Position numbers and translations under genes: made by a program. The notes beneath the pieces were generated by a model. It worked only from the letters and a program-made list of their open reading frames with translations. It ran no database searches and was not told the origin of the DNA. A DNA stretch of 64,000 nt from Cryptomeria japonica (Eukaryota; Streptophyta; Pinopsida; Cupressales; Cupressaceae), in NCBI RefSeq assembly GCF_030272615.1, contig NC_081412.1:143492247-143556246 (forward strand). Direction: 5' to 3'. Below are positions 37,519 through 49,695 of this stretch, in pieces. The stretch's first letter is position 1; each line of letters begins with the position of its first letter.

Positions 37519-37531
37519 TTGGTATAGAGTG
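37519..37531 (+). promoter_or_regulatory. N2 primer-binding site (tRNA-iMet type, mutated)
   Basis: TTGGTATAGAGTG follows the LTR by one base. A better match, TGGTATCAAAGCC, occurs at 37716-37728, about 200 bp further in, with a GGATTCAAATCC stretch between them. Confidence 0.65.
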
Positions 37532-37781
37532 TTGGGTCACGGATTCAAATCCCCTTAGGTAACATTGAGAGGGAGATTTTTGGAAAAATGGTCAATGCTC
37601 CCCTTGAGATTCATGACAAGGGACTAACCGCCTCCTGTGCAATCCATATCTCTACAGTTTGTATTGGGTATTGATAGATCGGTCTTTTGACGCAACGATA
37701 AACTAGACCAACAAATGGTATCAAAGCCTTGTGCCTCAGAGGAATTCTAACAGCTTGAGGGAGACCCTAAATTTGGAATCC

Positions 37782-38820
37782 ATGGATATGAGTATGGAGA
37801 AGCAACTTGAGGTAGCACTTGAAGATTATGATGTTGAAAGGATGAAGAACTTGAAGTTACAAGAGGAATTAAATTCTAAAAATGAATTCATTCTTATCCT
37901 ACAGGAGAGGTTGTCAATTATTCAAGATAGGATGAAGGAACTTCTGCAAAATCAGGATAATAAAGAGAAATATGCCCTTAATAAAAATGTCATAAGCTGA
38001 GTCAAGAGAATATGGTCATGAGGAATAAAATGCAAGCCCTAACTATGAGGATGTCAAAGGATATTGAAGACTAGAAGATGAATGAAGAAAACCTTGGGAG
38101 ATCTTTGAAAGACGGATCTATAGAATGCATCAGGTTGGCTCATGAAAATGATATGTTGAGAACAAAATTAGTACAATCCCAAAGAAATGAACAAGAACTT
38201 GAAAGACGATGATAATCCTAAGAAATGATTTTACTATTACAAGTGAGTACAAGGACAAATTCAAGTTAATCCAGCACAACTTGATGAATTATGGAGAAGT
38301 CAAAGACAAAATGGAGATTCCAACGGACTTGGATTTGAACAAGGTCAAATCTCTAGTACTGCAAATGAAGATCAGAACCAAAGACAATGGTAAGGCAACT
38401 CAATGCTTACAAATTTAATGGTAGATTCTTTGTTTGTAATAAATTTGGTCATATGGGCAGGAAATGTAGAAATAAAGCAAATCATAACTATAATTCTACT
38501 CTTGGTCAATGTTTCAAATGCAATAAGTATGGTCATAAGATAGAAGATTGCAGAATGAATGTTAAATGTCATGCATGTGGAAAATTTGGACATATGGAGA
38601 ATTAGTGCAGGTCAGGCAACTATTTTGTTTATGGCAAAGCAATTCAAAAGAACAATGTTACATGTTATGCATTCAACAAGATTGGACACATACCTAAGTT
38701 TTGTAGAAGCAAAAATCCACCGGTTAACAATGATGGATCAAATGATAAAGAGAAAGAAAAGATCAATGAACTTTGGCAAGATCATAACAAGAAATGGGTC
38801 AGGAAGTCAGATGATCAATA
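37782..38820 (+). pseudogene. N2 ORF1: coiled-coil protein with four CCHC zinc knuckles
   Basis: ATG at 37782 (MDMSMEKQLEVALEDYD) starts about 220 residues of heptad-rich sequence. Then follows a knuckle cluster at 38426-38710: VCNKFGHMGRKC, CFKCNKYGHKIEDC, CHACGKFGHMEN (broken by a stop before its last Cys) and a fourth ending KIGHIPKFC. No copia-type capsid core is visible; the coil replaces it. This would be an RNA-binding, self-associating structural protein. Stops near 37998 and several frame shifts in the coil make it non-functional. Sequence after about 38820 has no clear coding sense. Confidence 0.75.
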
Positions 38821-39086
38821 GCATATGGAATTGCTCCAGTTACTCAACCGACAAAGGAGATTGCTCCTACTCCGGCAAGAAGCTCATCCGGTAACTGAGG
38901 CAGATGCCTTAGGGGTAGGCAAATTTCATGAAAATATGGCATAAGCCCCGAGAAGGAGATCTAGAAGAAGTTCCAGACATTGGAAAAGGTTTATCTAGCA
39001 TGGAGATGTCCCACCAAGATTAGGTATGTTTCACCAAAAGACATTTATATCAATGATGGATTAGGGTTTTCGAAGGTTAAAAGGTT

Positions 39087-39091
39087 GAATC
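39087..39091. repeat. Target-site duplication of N3, left copy (GAATC)
   Basis: GAATC recurs at 53740-53744. Confidence 0.9.
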
Positions 39092-40270
39092 TGTTAGGCC
39101 CAATATGGAAAGCTAATGTACTGAGAGGGGAGGGGTGAATCAGTACTCCAAAACTTTTCTCTAATAATAACCTTACTATTATGCATAAACAGAATAGTGT
39201 AGTAACATAAAATAAAACTAAAATCAAGAGATAACAATCATACATGATTCACTCCATAACACATATATTTTGGTCACGCAGAAACTCTTGGTTAGAGAGA
39301 AAAACTACGGTGGGGATGGCACCCACAACTTCACTACTGCAATAATAAAGAATGCTCGGTTAGAGCTACATTTAGCTATTTCTGATAGCTTACCCTGTTA
39401 GGAGTATCAAGATCAGTTAGATCTACCTTACTAAAGGATTTTTACAACACTATATAAGTGTAGCACCTGGTTAAAGGATTTACAATTTATAGACTTGGTT
39501 AGAGTCTTTTACCCTGTTAAAGGTTTCTCTTGCAACTTCAAAATATTACAATAAAATCATTACAAATATCTGCAACTTTACATCTGAAATGCTAAAGTAG
39601 ATTCTATGTGCTCTGAATAAGATTACCTAGCTTGTAGCATACCTCTAATGAAACTTGGTAAACCCTTCTGTTTACTCTGTTCTTCGACTGTTCATTGATA
39701 ACCTTCTCAGTGACCTCTTTGTGTCTCTGTAACAGTCTTCCTTCATGCATACACACACATATCTCACATCTCTTGTTGCATATCTTATATCTAACCCTAG
39801 AATCATGTTGTATAAATAGATCTCTTATAGCGGTGATCTGATTCATTGCTTCGATCTTACAAAAATATTCTTCAAATGAATAACTAAACAAAATATTTCA
39901 TTGGTTAGATTGACCTTGTAATCATACACAATCTCCTAATGCAATTTCCAATGCAAAAACGGTTAGATGTGCCTCGATCTTGTAACACGTTTTCATGTGC
40001 ATGTCCAGGTTCAATGTATCTGGTAAAATGTTTCACTTGGTGAATATCAACTCAGTGAGTTAACTTTACCACTCGGTAGCCATGGAACTTTACTCGGTAA
40101 ACAGCTCGGTGAATACTACGTTCTGTGACTGCTTTCTTCTGTAACTGACTAGACTGTTCATACCAACTTCTCTATGTGTACCAACTGCAAGATTCGGTAA
40201 TACTAACTGACTAGAATATATAGTATGACTTTGGATATGAAACTAATGGCAATTTGATTAAGTAGTAACA
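39092..40270 (-). repeat. N3 3' LTR (left on + strand), 1,179 bp
   Basis: Starts TGTTAGGCCCAATATGG and ends AGTAGTAACA. Very similar to 52553-53739. Contains AGAGGGGAGGGGTGAATCAG, the U5 motif complement. Confidence 0.92.
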
Positions 40271-40640
40271 ATCTCCCCTTTTGACATTAGTTGAGATGTT
40301 TGACAAAAATGACTTACAAAGTCATAACTCAAAAACTATATACTTTCAAAATGACTATACTTGAAAATATGTACAATAGTCAATAAAATAGTATATGCAG
40401 ATATACTCCCCTTATCATTATTCTATACATAACTCTGAATTTTGCATGTTCGGTTATGTTCTGTACTTGTGTGCTCTGAGTGCTCTGTATATTCTGCTCG
40501 GTATACTCCCCTTGTATACAATACTCAAAATTGTGTTATCAAAACTGTATTACTCTCCAAGTATAGAATTACTCCCCCTTTGCTGGGTATTACTTTCCTC
40601 TATGTAGTATCATAATATTACTCCCCCTTTTTGACAAACA
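40271..40640 (-). promoter_or_regulatory. N3 polypurine tract and upstream copies
   Basis: The proximal tract ATCTCCCCTTTTGACATT abuts the LTR. Further C-rich copies lie near 40405, 40505, 40571 and 40619 (ACTCCCCCTTTTTGACA), all on the same strand. Repeated polypurine tracts before the 3' LTR are a described feature of Sireviruses. Confidence 0.65.
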
Positions 40641-40648
40641 TTAAAAAC

Positions 40649-43600
40649 TTAATTTCCATCTAGAGGCAGTAACTGATAAAAAATAGTCTTATACTTGGTC
40701 GAGGTGTCGCTAAGGGCGACTGAGAGTGAGTCCTTGAGACTTTCCATTAATGAGTTTTGTGCTTGAATATCAGATAAGAGTGATATCAAGCCATCAAGAG
40801 TGCTTCCCTCTTGTGTAGTTGATAAGCGTGTAGCTCAGTTGAGCTGTTCCTGTACTGATGAGAGATGAGGAAGGAATAATGTTTGAAGGGTCATTATATC
40901 CATCCTAATTTTATGCTCTTCATTGCTCAGTTCTAACTATTGAGCCATGAGTTGTTGTAGCTTTTTGTAAAAAATTTGAACTGAATTAGGCTCAGTGGTC
41001 AACTTAGATGAGAGATCGGTGATCTCTTTCTCAATGGCATCAGTTTTATTTTTGATATTTTTAATAAATAAAGAAAATGTACACAATTTCTGGAATAAAT
41101 AAAGAATGTGCTTGAGTTAAGGGGACAACTCATCAATGAATTTGACAAGTTTTACCTTGCCAATAGCAATTGATTTTTGTACTTCCTCTATCATTTTTGT
41201 TGTAAGCTCTTTATCCTTGAGCTTTCTTAAGTACTTAGATGCATCAACTCCAGATGTTTCAATCTGATTAAGGAGTTCATCCAACTAAATATGGATGGTT
41301 GTATCGGTTGACACTGTTGCTGATGGTAGCATTTCTGTGAGTAGTGTCCTAACCTTCTAAAGTACTTTATTCTTTTTCTGTATGGCTAGTTGCTTCTCCT
41401 ATTTGGCCTTTTCTTTGCATAGTTCACCGAATTCAGTGAGTGCTTGCCCTTTCAATTTGGAAATGTCTACATTGGGCAACACGATCAGTTTAGATAAGTC
41501 AAATTTAAAACCATTCTTTCTCACCTTCTTCTCTTTTCCTTTCATCTATGGCACTAAGACAAGTGCTTGTGAGGCTTGCTGACCCTCGGTAGGTTGCTCG
41601 GTAGATGCAACACTTTGGTTTGTTCCTGTAGTAGTTACAGTGTCTTTGGGTGTCTCAGTGCTAGGGGTCTTAGTTGTAATATTTGCAGTGCTTGTCTGTG
41701 CTTGAGACGTCTAAGCTTTGGTTGTGTCACCTATAGCTTCAGATTTGTTCCCTTCAGTAGCTTGCTCGGTGTCCTTGGGAGCTTTGGTTGAGACTGGTGG
41801 CTTCATCAGCGGATAAGGCTGAACTTGTTCTAAGATAGATTCACTAGAGACAAGTTTTGCATAAGTGGTGCCTTCAATCATTTCCTGCTCCGGTGTTGCT
41901 TCATCCATTACATCTTCATCAATTTGTATAGTCTCAACCGGGTCTGGACCTTGCTTGGTGACATCTGGATCTTGCTCGGTGACATCAACAATTTCAATTT
42001 GAGATTGTTCATTGACATCCTTTTGTTTGAAGATCTCCTGCCACTTAGCTTTAGTCTCATTTTCCACATCAATATATAGCCCATTCATCAATTTTAAGGC
42101 TTTCTGTTTCACAAGAAATTTAGAATTGTATGTGGACAAATGCTCTTTGATTTCAGCTATGGACATGTCAAGAAATAGATGGACTAGACTTCTTTCTCTT
42201 ATTTGTCTCTCTGAATCCATTGTATATTTCCATCTGTTATCAATATGTGAGTAGAGTTCACTCGGAAGTGACTTTGCTAGTTCTAATGGTGCTAACTGAA
42301 ACTTCAGAAGTGTACATATGACAACTTCTTCAATCTATCATTTCTCATCATTATTCCTAGTCTCATACTTAACATATCTGAATCCTACAAATCCATCGTA
42401 TTCTTTGAGATTGGCACAAAAGTTTTCAACACTGTGAATGTTTACCTTTTTGCTTTTCACAATCTAGATTCTGTTTGCATCATCAGACTCTGTATCACTC
42501 GACTCTTTTGCCAAAATGAGTCTCCAAGTAGATTTCTTGTAAGTCTTAGTTACCTTAGGAATGGCAACATTCTTTTATTTCTTTCTCGGTGATGCAGTTG
42601 ATGCTCTCGTGTTGGGTCTCTTTGCTGGTGGAGTCAGTAGGGCCTTTGTGATGTCCTCTTTCTTTCTTTTCAAAACTTTTCCCTTTGGCAACTCTATGCT
42701 CAATGTTATTGCACCCTCTTGAGCTTTTGTCTCCTCTTCGGTAATGGCAAGATTGCCTTTGACAGGTGTAGAGGAGGATTCTTCTCCGAATTTCTCAAAT
42801 AAAGCCTTTATCATCTTTGTAGGTTTTCTTGTAGCCTTAGGAACTACAATGCTCATTTTTACTTTCTCCTTCACCTCTTCATAGGTTCCATACCTTAGTT
42901 CAGTTGCATGCCTTGGCAATGATAGATAGGCATCAATTTGTTGTTGTGTGATATCATAATCAATCTCATAACCCATTGGATGCAATGATTGAGTCCTTGG
43001 TTCAACAGCGTTTACATAGCAATAATCAGTGTCGACTTCAAAACATATATTGTCCTTGTATTTTTTGACCAGTTGTGGTGGGATCCTATACCTGTTGTGC
43101 ATTTTCTCTTGGAATTTGCTGAAGTAATCATCCATGATATCATTAAAGTTATCTCCTAACTTCTTGATGTAGTCATTGATCTGATGGGTGATAGGTCAGT
43201 GTAGCTCCCATACTACTTTACCGACTGAGGGAAAGAACTTCTCAAAATAGAAAAACATACATACAAGTAGTGAACTGAACGTTAGTGTGTTTGCTGAGTT
43301 GTTCTTCTTCAGCTTCCTTATTGTGTTCAGGTTCTCAAACAAGTTCTTTAGTATCACTTCACATAAGTCTACTTTCATTCCCTTCTTCACTATTTTGTAG
43401 GCCAGGTCCACTGCAGCACATGGTACACTGTTTTCCCTTGCAGATTGGAAGAAATAGTAACCAATAACTCTGATTGCAAATTTTAGTTCAGCATTAGTGA
43501 CATTATTCAATTTCAGTCCTCGGTAATCAGATTCTACTCCGGTTAGACTGATTAGCTCTTTTTGTGATTTCATTTTCTATGCATGAGCATGATCGTAGAT

Positions 43601-44017
43601 GGGATATCCGATGATCAGGTGAATGACTTCCTTCGTTATCTTGAACGGTTGCTCTTGTAGCCACATGAAATCATCATGTACTCTGCTCAATACAAACTTA
43701 ACCCACTGGGGTTTGAACACATGGGGATAGACTAGGGCTTCAGTTAATCCCTTGATTTTGATATGCTCAAATTTGCTAGCCAGTTTTCCATCAGTGCACA
43801 GTTCATCATATGTGTCACTAATCTCTACATGACCGAGTTCCTCAACATGGAATTTGGTAAAGAATCTAACATCTTCCACTAACAAGACTCAATCCGGGAT
43901 GAGTGAAAATGCAGTTTTATCATCCGGTTCTAAGGCAACTTTAGGAGTTAGGGAATATTTGAGCAAGGGCTTCTCCACATTTTTGACAACTATAGGGTCT
44001 TGGATCTTGGGCGCCAT
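40649..44017 (-). pseudogene. N3 ORF2: unrecognised protein, about 1,120 residues
   Basis: The frame starts at ATG 44017 (MAPKIQDPIVVKNVEKP) and ends at TAA 40649-40651. An N-terminal block (43577-43885) reads VEDVRFFTKFHVEELG, IKGLTEALVYPHVF and WVKFVLSRVHDDFMWL, then KITKEV. It aligns with N2 and N4 ORF2 (KFKDEMIRYVLSRVHNEFIWL, ITKEAI). The second block is at 43196-43573, and the third (42575-43135) has YFSKFQEKM and EVDTDYCYVNAVEPRT. A basic Pro/Ala/Arg-rich stretch follows, then an acidic Thr/Glu-rich part and a helical C-terminus. Stops lie at 43877 region (CGA-to-TGA type), 43577, 43196 and others. No homology to env, pol or any family I know. Confidence 0.75.
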
Positions 44018-44071
44018 GGTAGATTTCGGGTAAGATTCGACAAGTTATCCTTAGGGTTTACAAGTGACTGA

Positions 44072-44076
44072 CTCTT
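44072..44076. repeat. Target-site duplication of C1, left copy (CTCTT)
   Basis: CTCTT recurs at 50746-50750. The insertion point is 60 bp upstream of the N3 ORF2 start. Confidence 0.9.
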
Positions 44077-45123
44077 TGTAGGTCTCGGGGACAAATGTGA
44101 GGGGGGGGGTGAATCAGTTGTCTAATAAATTCAAACCAAAATCTTATTAACCAACTTAATGCTTAATATCGGTAAGACAGTTAAATGTGCCGGTAAACAG
44201 TGTTAACAGGAAATGTTGTACCGATAAGAATTAATGCATGAAACATAAGCACAAAGTCAACCACAACACATGACACAAATATTTGTATGTGGAAACCCTG
44301 TAAGGGGAAAAACCATGGTGGGAAACCTTACCCACAATCAGATGATACTACTGCAGATAGTAAGTGTACAAAGAGGGGTCTGCACATGCAGAAAGGCCAA
44401 CAGCCTAGAGCTCACTGCTCAAACACAAATGGGAGTCACACTGACTACAGTTGGATGGTTAAATCCAATGAGAATGTACTGCACAAAATAGCATCTTCAT
44501 ATGTTGGATTCAGTATCAGTGTAATACTTCTACAAAAACCTAACTTCACCTTCAAATGATGTCTTCGTGTATATCTCTGCTTGATCTCGCATATATCCTT
44601 CTTTAAATCTTTTTCACATTCCACATTTGATCTTACAAATAAGATCTTACATTTATACCATACCCTAAGACCAATTTTAGTAGGTCAGCTTTACAAGATA
44701 TTACAATAAAACTTTTTACAAATAATACAATATCTGATGCAATAACCGATTGAACATGTCAGCTTAATGCATTTACAACAATAATAAATCATCTCCATAG
44801 CGTACCATGCTGATTTGGAAAAGATAAACCTACCGGTGTAACCCTAGATAACCTGGACCTATTTGCCGGTAAAAGTAAATATGCAAATAAGAATATACCA
44901 ATGATATTACTTCAAGAAAAAGTGTCCACATGATGTCTTCGACATTACCAAGTGTCTTCCATGTCATTGTAGGTACCGATGAACATTATATCCTGCCAGT
45001 TAACCATATACCGGTGATTGTTTGAACAGTTTACTGATTGCTGGTGAATGTTGCTGGATCTCCAAAGTAGGTGTATTTAGCAGGTGTTGACATCAATGAC
45101 AAAACCATACCAAAATACCAACA
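44077..45123 (-). repeat. C1 3' LTR (left on + strand), 1,047 bp
   Basis: Starts TGTAGGTCTCGGGGAC and ends AAAATACCAACA. It differs from 49696-50745 by a few percent by eye, mostly transitions. Confidence 0.93.
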
Positions 45124-45151
45124 ATCTCCCCCTTTGGCATTGATGGCAACA
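45124..45151 (-). promoter_or_regulatory. C1 polypurine tract
   Basis: Plus-strand ATCTCCCCCTTTGGCATTG abuts the LTR, identical to the N1 and N4 tracts over this stretch. Weaker copies lie near 45325 (CTCCCTTTGACATCAAATG) and 45402 (ACTCCCCCTGAG). Confidence 0.8.
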
Positions 45152-45490
45152 CAAGATGGAAAAACCATCAAAGTGCCAAAATAGAAATGCCAAGTACAAA
45201 AACCAATTCTCCCCTGGGAGTAATATGTGTTTATTCAAAGATTTATTTTCAATACCAATCTCTCCTCAAAAAGGGTAATGCATTTTTCCATATATCTTTC
45301 CTTAATGTTTTTCCATATATCTCTCTCCCTTTGACATCAAATGCCAAAGTCACAAAAAGGTCAAGTTCATACAAAATACCAACCAATTCAATATACCATC
45401 TACTCCCCCTGAGAAGTAGCTTCCTCATCAAATACCGGAATAAAAGATTTGTTCATTTAGTTCTATCGGTTGATGACAATCATCAACTGT

Positions 45491-48400
45491 CTAAGTCTCT
45501 ACCGGTGGAGGTAAGACTCTGAGCTGATCTCTGAGCTACTCAAAAGTTTCCTTAGGCAAAGTTTTTGTAAAAATATCTACAAGTTGTTCTTTAGTATTCA
45601 CATAAACCAGTTTTATTTCCTTTTATTCAACTTTTTCCCTTAGAAAATTCAGTTTGATAGAAACATGTTTTGTTTTAGAATGTAATACTAGATTCTTAGA
45701 TATATCAATTGCTGCAGTGTTATCACAATATATAGTAATAGGTTCCTTGCATTTTACCTTTATGTCTTTCAACATTTGCTTAAGCCAAAGTACCTGTGTA
45801 CGGTTTGTTGCTGCTACAACATATTTTGATTCTGCTGTTGATAAAGATGTACAACTCTATTTCTTACTTAACCAAGAAACTAATCTCTTTCCAAGAAAGA
45901 ATGCTCCTCCAGTGGTGCTCTTTCTATCATCCACATCTCCTGCCCAATTTGCATCTGTGTATGCATATAGATCAAAATTTTCATCTTTAGGATACCATAA
46001 TCCAAGATTTTTTGTGCCTTGTAAGTACCAGAAAATCCTTTTTACTACTGATTCATGATTTTCCCTAGGATTACTCTGAAATCTAGAAACTATACATACT
46101 GCATTCATAATATCAGGTCTGGTTTGTGTCAAATACAGTAAACCTCCTATCATAGATTTGTATCTAGTTGGATTAACAGGTGTAGATTCATCCCTTTGAG
46201 ATAATTTGTCATTTGTAGTCATAGGTGTACTTACCGGTTTAGAGTTCTCCATCCCAAATTTCTTGAGTAGTTCTTTCAAGTACTTAGATTGACTCAAAAA
46301 TATGCCTTTATCAATCTGTAAAATCTGCAATCCTAAAAAGAATTTTATTTCTCCAATCATAGACATTTCAAATTCATGCTGCATTTTAAGAGAAAATTCT
46401 TTGCATAATCCATCTTCTCCTCCAAAGATTATATCATCAACAAATACTTCCATAATCAAAATTTCATCATTAGTTACTTTGTAATATAAATTGCTATCTG
46501 CATTTCCTTTAGTAAAACCAATTTTTAAAAGATACTTATCCAATCTTGCATACCAGGCTCTTGGAGCTTGTTTTAGTCCATACAGAGCTTTTCTTAATCT
46601 GCAAACCATATCATTGTTATCTGTCAAAGAAAATCCATCAGGTTGTTCAATATAGACTTCCTCTTCAAGATCTCCATTCAAAAATGCACATTTAATATCC
46701 ATTTGATAAACTTTGTAATCCTTGTGAGCTGCAAAGGCCAAGAATAATCTAACTACCTCAATTATGGCTACCAGTGCAAAGGTTTCATTATAATCAACTC
46801 CTTCTTTCTGAGAATATCCCTTACACACTAGTCTTGCTTTATTCCTGACAACCTTACCATCTCCATTGAGTTTGTTTCTAAATACCCATTTGCTTCCAAT
46901 TACATTTTTATTTTCAGGCCGAGGAACTAATGTCCAAGTATTATTTTTCTCAATTTGTCCTAATTCTTCTTCCATAGCTTTAATCCAAAATTTATCTTCA
47001 CATGCCTCATTGATAGATAATGGTTCAATTTGAGAAATAAGACATACCTCTTCATTTGCCAATTTTCCTCTTGTCATGACTCCTTTAAATTTGCTTCCAA
47101 TTATCTGATCTTCAGAATGATTCAGTCTTACATACCGGGGTGTCTTAGTCTGTTGTTGTTCTTCAATTACTGTGGTATCCTCTGATGATACCGGAGTAAC
47201 TGGATCATCATTCTGTACCAGTGGATTTACTATTGGTTCATTTGTCATAATTTCTGTTACCAGTTCAGAGTCTATATACCTTGAAGTTCCTCTGAATTGT
47301 TCATCAATCTTTACATTTGTACTCTCAACAATTTTCTGTAATCTTTTATTAAAGCATCTATAAGCTTTACTCTTAGATGAATAACCAAGAAATATTCCTT
47401 CATCACTTCTAGGATCAAACTTGCCAATATACTCATCTCTTCTAATATAACATTTACTTCCAAAAATTCTGAAATACTTAAGAGTAGGAGTATTACCAAA
47501 CCATAGTTCATGAGGGGTCTTACCGGTTTCACCTTTGATGTGAACTTTGTTGAATGTGTAGACAGCAGTGCTTACTGCCTCTCTCTAGTATACATGTGGT
47601 AGATTTGCTTCTGATAACATACTTCTTGCTGCATCCAAAATAGTTTTGTTTTTCCTTTCAACAACTCCATTGTGTTGTGGTGTCCGAGGTGCTGATAACT
47701 GTCTTTTGATTCCATTTACTTCACAGAATGTATTAAAATCTCTAGATGTGAAATCTCCTCCTTGATCTGATCTTAAACATTTAATTTTCTTACCGGTTTC
47801 ATTTTCAACCATTGCTATGAATAGTTTGAACTTCCCAAGTGCTTCTGATTTTTCTCTGAGAAAAGCAACCCAACACATTCTAGAATAATCATCAATAATT
47901 AGCATGAAATATCTATCACCTTGTAAGCTTTTAGTTCTAGCCGGACCACATAAATCAATGTGAATTAAATCAAGAGCATTATTGGATTTTTCTAGAATAC
48001 TTTTGAAACTAGCTCTAACTTGTTTTCCAAATTGACATTCCTTGCAAATTGTATTTTGAGGTTTCATAATTTTAGGCAGATCTCTAACTGCCTTAGAAGT
48101 ACTGATTTTTACCATGCAATCAAAATTTACATGACATAGTCTTTTATGCCATAGCCAACTTTCATCTATATGTGCAATTAAGCATGCCTTTTCACTATTA
48201 TTCAAATGAAAGATATTACCTCTAGTCTGATTACCGGTTGCAATTTCCAAACCAGTTCTATTCATGATTTTGCATTTTCCATTTTTAAATTGTAACTGAA
48301 AACCTTTCTCAACTAATTGACCAACACTTAAAAGATTATGTTTTAATCCTTCAACATAGTAAACGTTGTCAATGTTATGTTTACCATCAAGAGATATTGA

Positions 48401-49639
48401 ACCCTTACCTTTGATTGAACAGGCTTTGTCATCTCCGAATCTTACTAAACCTCTATTGTATTCTTGAAAGTTCAAGAATTTACCTTTGTCTCCAGTCATG
48501 TGATGTGAGCATCCTGAGTCAATAATCCATTCATCCTTTGATTCAACTTTAGCTACTAGGGCTTGTTCTACCAGTTGAGCAATAGGTACCAGTTCATCTT
48601 CTGTTATAGAAACAAAGACCCATCCATTGTCTGTTGGATCCTCATCAGAATCATCAATCACACCTTCATCAGCAATGTAACAAGATTTATCTTTGTTTTT
48701 CTTAAATCTATATCTCTGATATTCAGGATTAGGTTTGTATGTCCTTCTAGCTTCTTCTCTTAGTCTAGCATGTCTATCAAGGCATCTTGAAGCCATATGA
48801 CCAATCTTATTGCAGTTGAAACATGGTGCTTTACCTTCATACTTACTTCCAATTGGACCTTTTGGCATTTTTCTTGCAAATAGTGCTTCAAGTTCTTCAA
48901 GCTCTTCATTCTCCTTCCTGGTTTCTTCAAGTTCTTTTGCATAGAAGGCTCTCCAATCTGATTTGTCAAAAGATGGAGCAGATGATGTTGATGCTTTGAA
49001 GGCCAAATCAGTTTTTATAGTAGCAACAGGACCAAATTCCTCAATTTCAAAAGCTGAAAGTTTTCCAATCAATGTATCCCTAGTCACTGATGTATTAGGC
49101 ATTGTTCTCAACTCATTAATAGCAGTAACCTTCATTTTATATGCCAGTGGAAAACCTCTTAAGATTTTTGAAACAATCTCATCTTCACTCAAGGTTCCTC
49201 CACAACATTTGATACCTAAAACAATTTCATTTACTCGTTCCATAAAAGCAGAAATCCTTTCATCTTCTTCCATTTTCAAATGTTCATACCTGACTCGGAA
49301 GCTTTCAAGTTTTGCAATTTTGACTATGGAATCCCCTCCATTCAGTGTTTCCAAATGATCCCAAATAGCTTTTGCAGTAGATCTATCTGATAATCCCATG
49401 ATTTGTTGATCTGATAATACGCTCAAAAGTGCTTCTCTTTCTTTGCAATCATTTTCTTCATCTTTAGCTAAAGTAATAGGAGTAGGCTAACCAGCTACAA
49501 TAGTAGTATAACCATTCATAGTGACTTCCTAGATGTCTTTACCAATGCAATTCAGATGTGTCTCCATTCTAATTTTCCATATTCCATAGTTGGTTCCATC
49601 AAGTTTAGGACTATCCTTTCTAAAATAATTAGTAGACAT
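45491..49639 (-). pseudogene. C1 gag-pol polyprotein (copia order)
   Basis: Starts at ATG 49639 (MSTNYFRKDSPKLDG). The gag core (48990-49426) has IWDHLETLNGGDSI and LRGFPLAYKMKV (UBN2-type), then the CCHC knuckle CFNCNKIGHMASRC. Protease: WIIDSGCSHHMTGDK. Integrase: HKRLCH and CKECQ zinc residues, then IHIDLCGPA, LRSDQGGDF and HNGVVERKN, all three catalytic acids present. RT: YQMDIKCAFLNGDLEEEV and FVDDIIFGG. RNase H: YAYTDANWAG (second Asp changed to Asn), STAESKY and DNTAAID. Stops: two TAG in gag (near 49487 and 49530), TAG at about 47587 (a Trp position), TAG at 45857 (KK-stop-SCTS) and two more before the end. With so few lesions, the parent must have been autonomous. Confidence 0.92.
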
Positions 49640-49680
49640 TGGATCTCCTCAAGCTGTTAAACTTATGAAAAAGAGGACTA

Positions 49681-49695
49681 GGCTCTGATACCAAT
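49681..49695 (-). promoter_or_regulatory. C1 primer-binding site (tRNA-iMet)
   Basis: On the element strand ATTGGTATCAGAGCC follows the 5' LTR directly, an exact initiator-methionine tRNA type site. Confidence 0.88.

Noticed and set aside
37530-37560. Possible tRNA gene from a T-loop-like GGATTCAAATCC
   Set aside because: No matching acceptor, D-arm or anticodon arm could be laid out around it.
40649-44017. ORF2 as an envelope-like gene, given its place between pol position and 3' LTR
   Set aside because: I see no signal peptide, no C-terminal membrane anchor and no glycoprotein-like cysteine pattern; one hydrophobic stretch in N4 is not enough.
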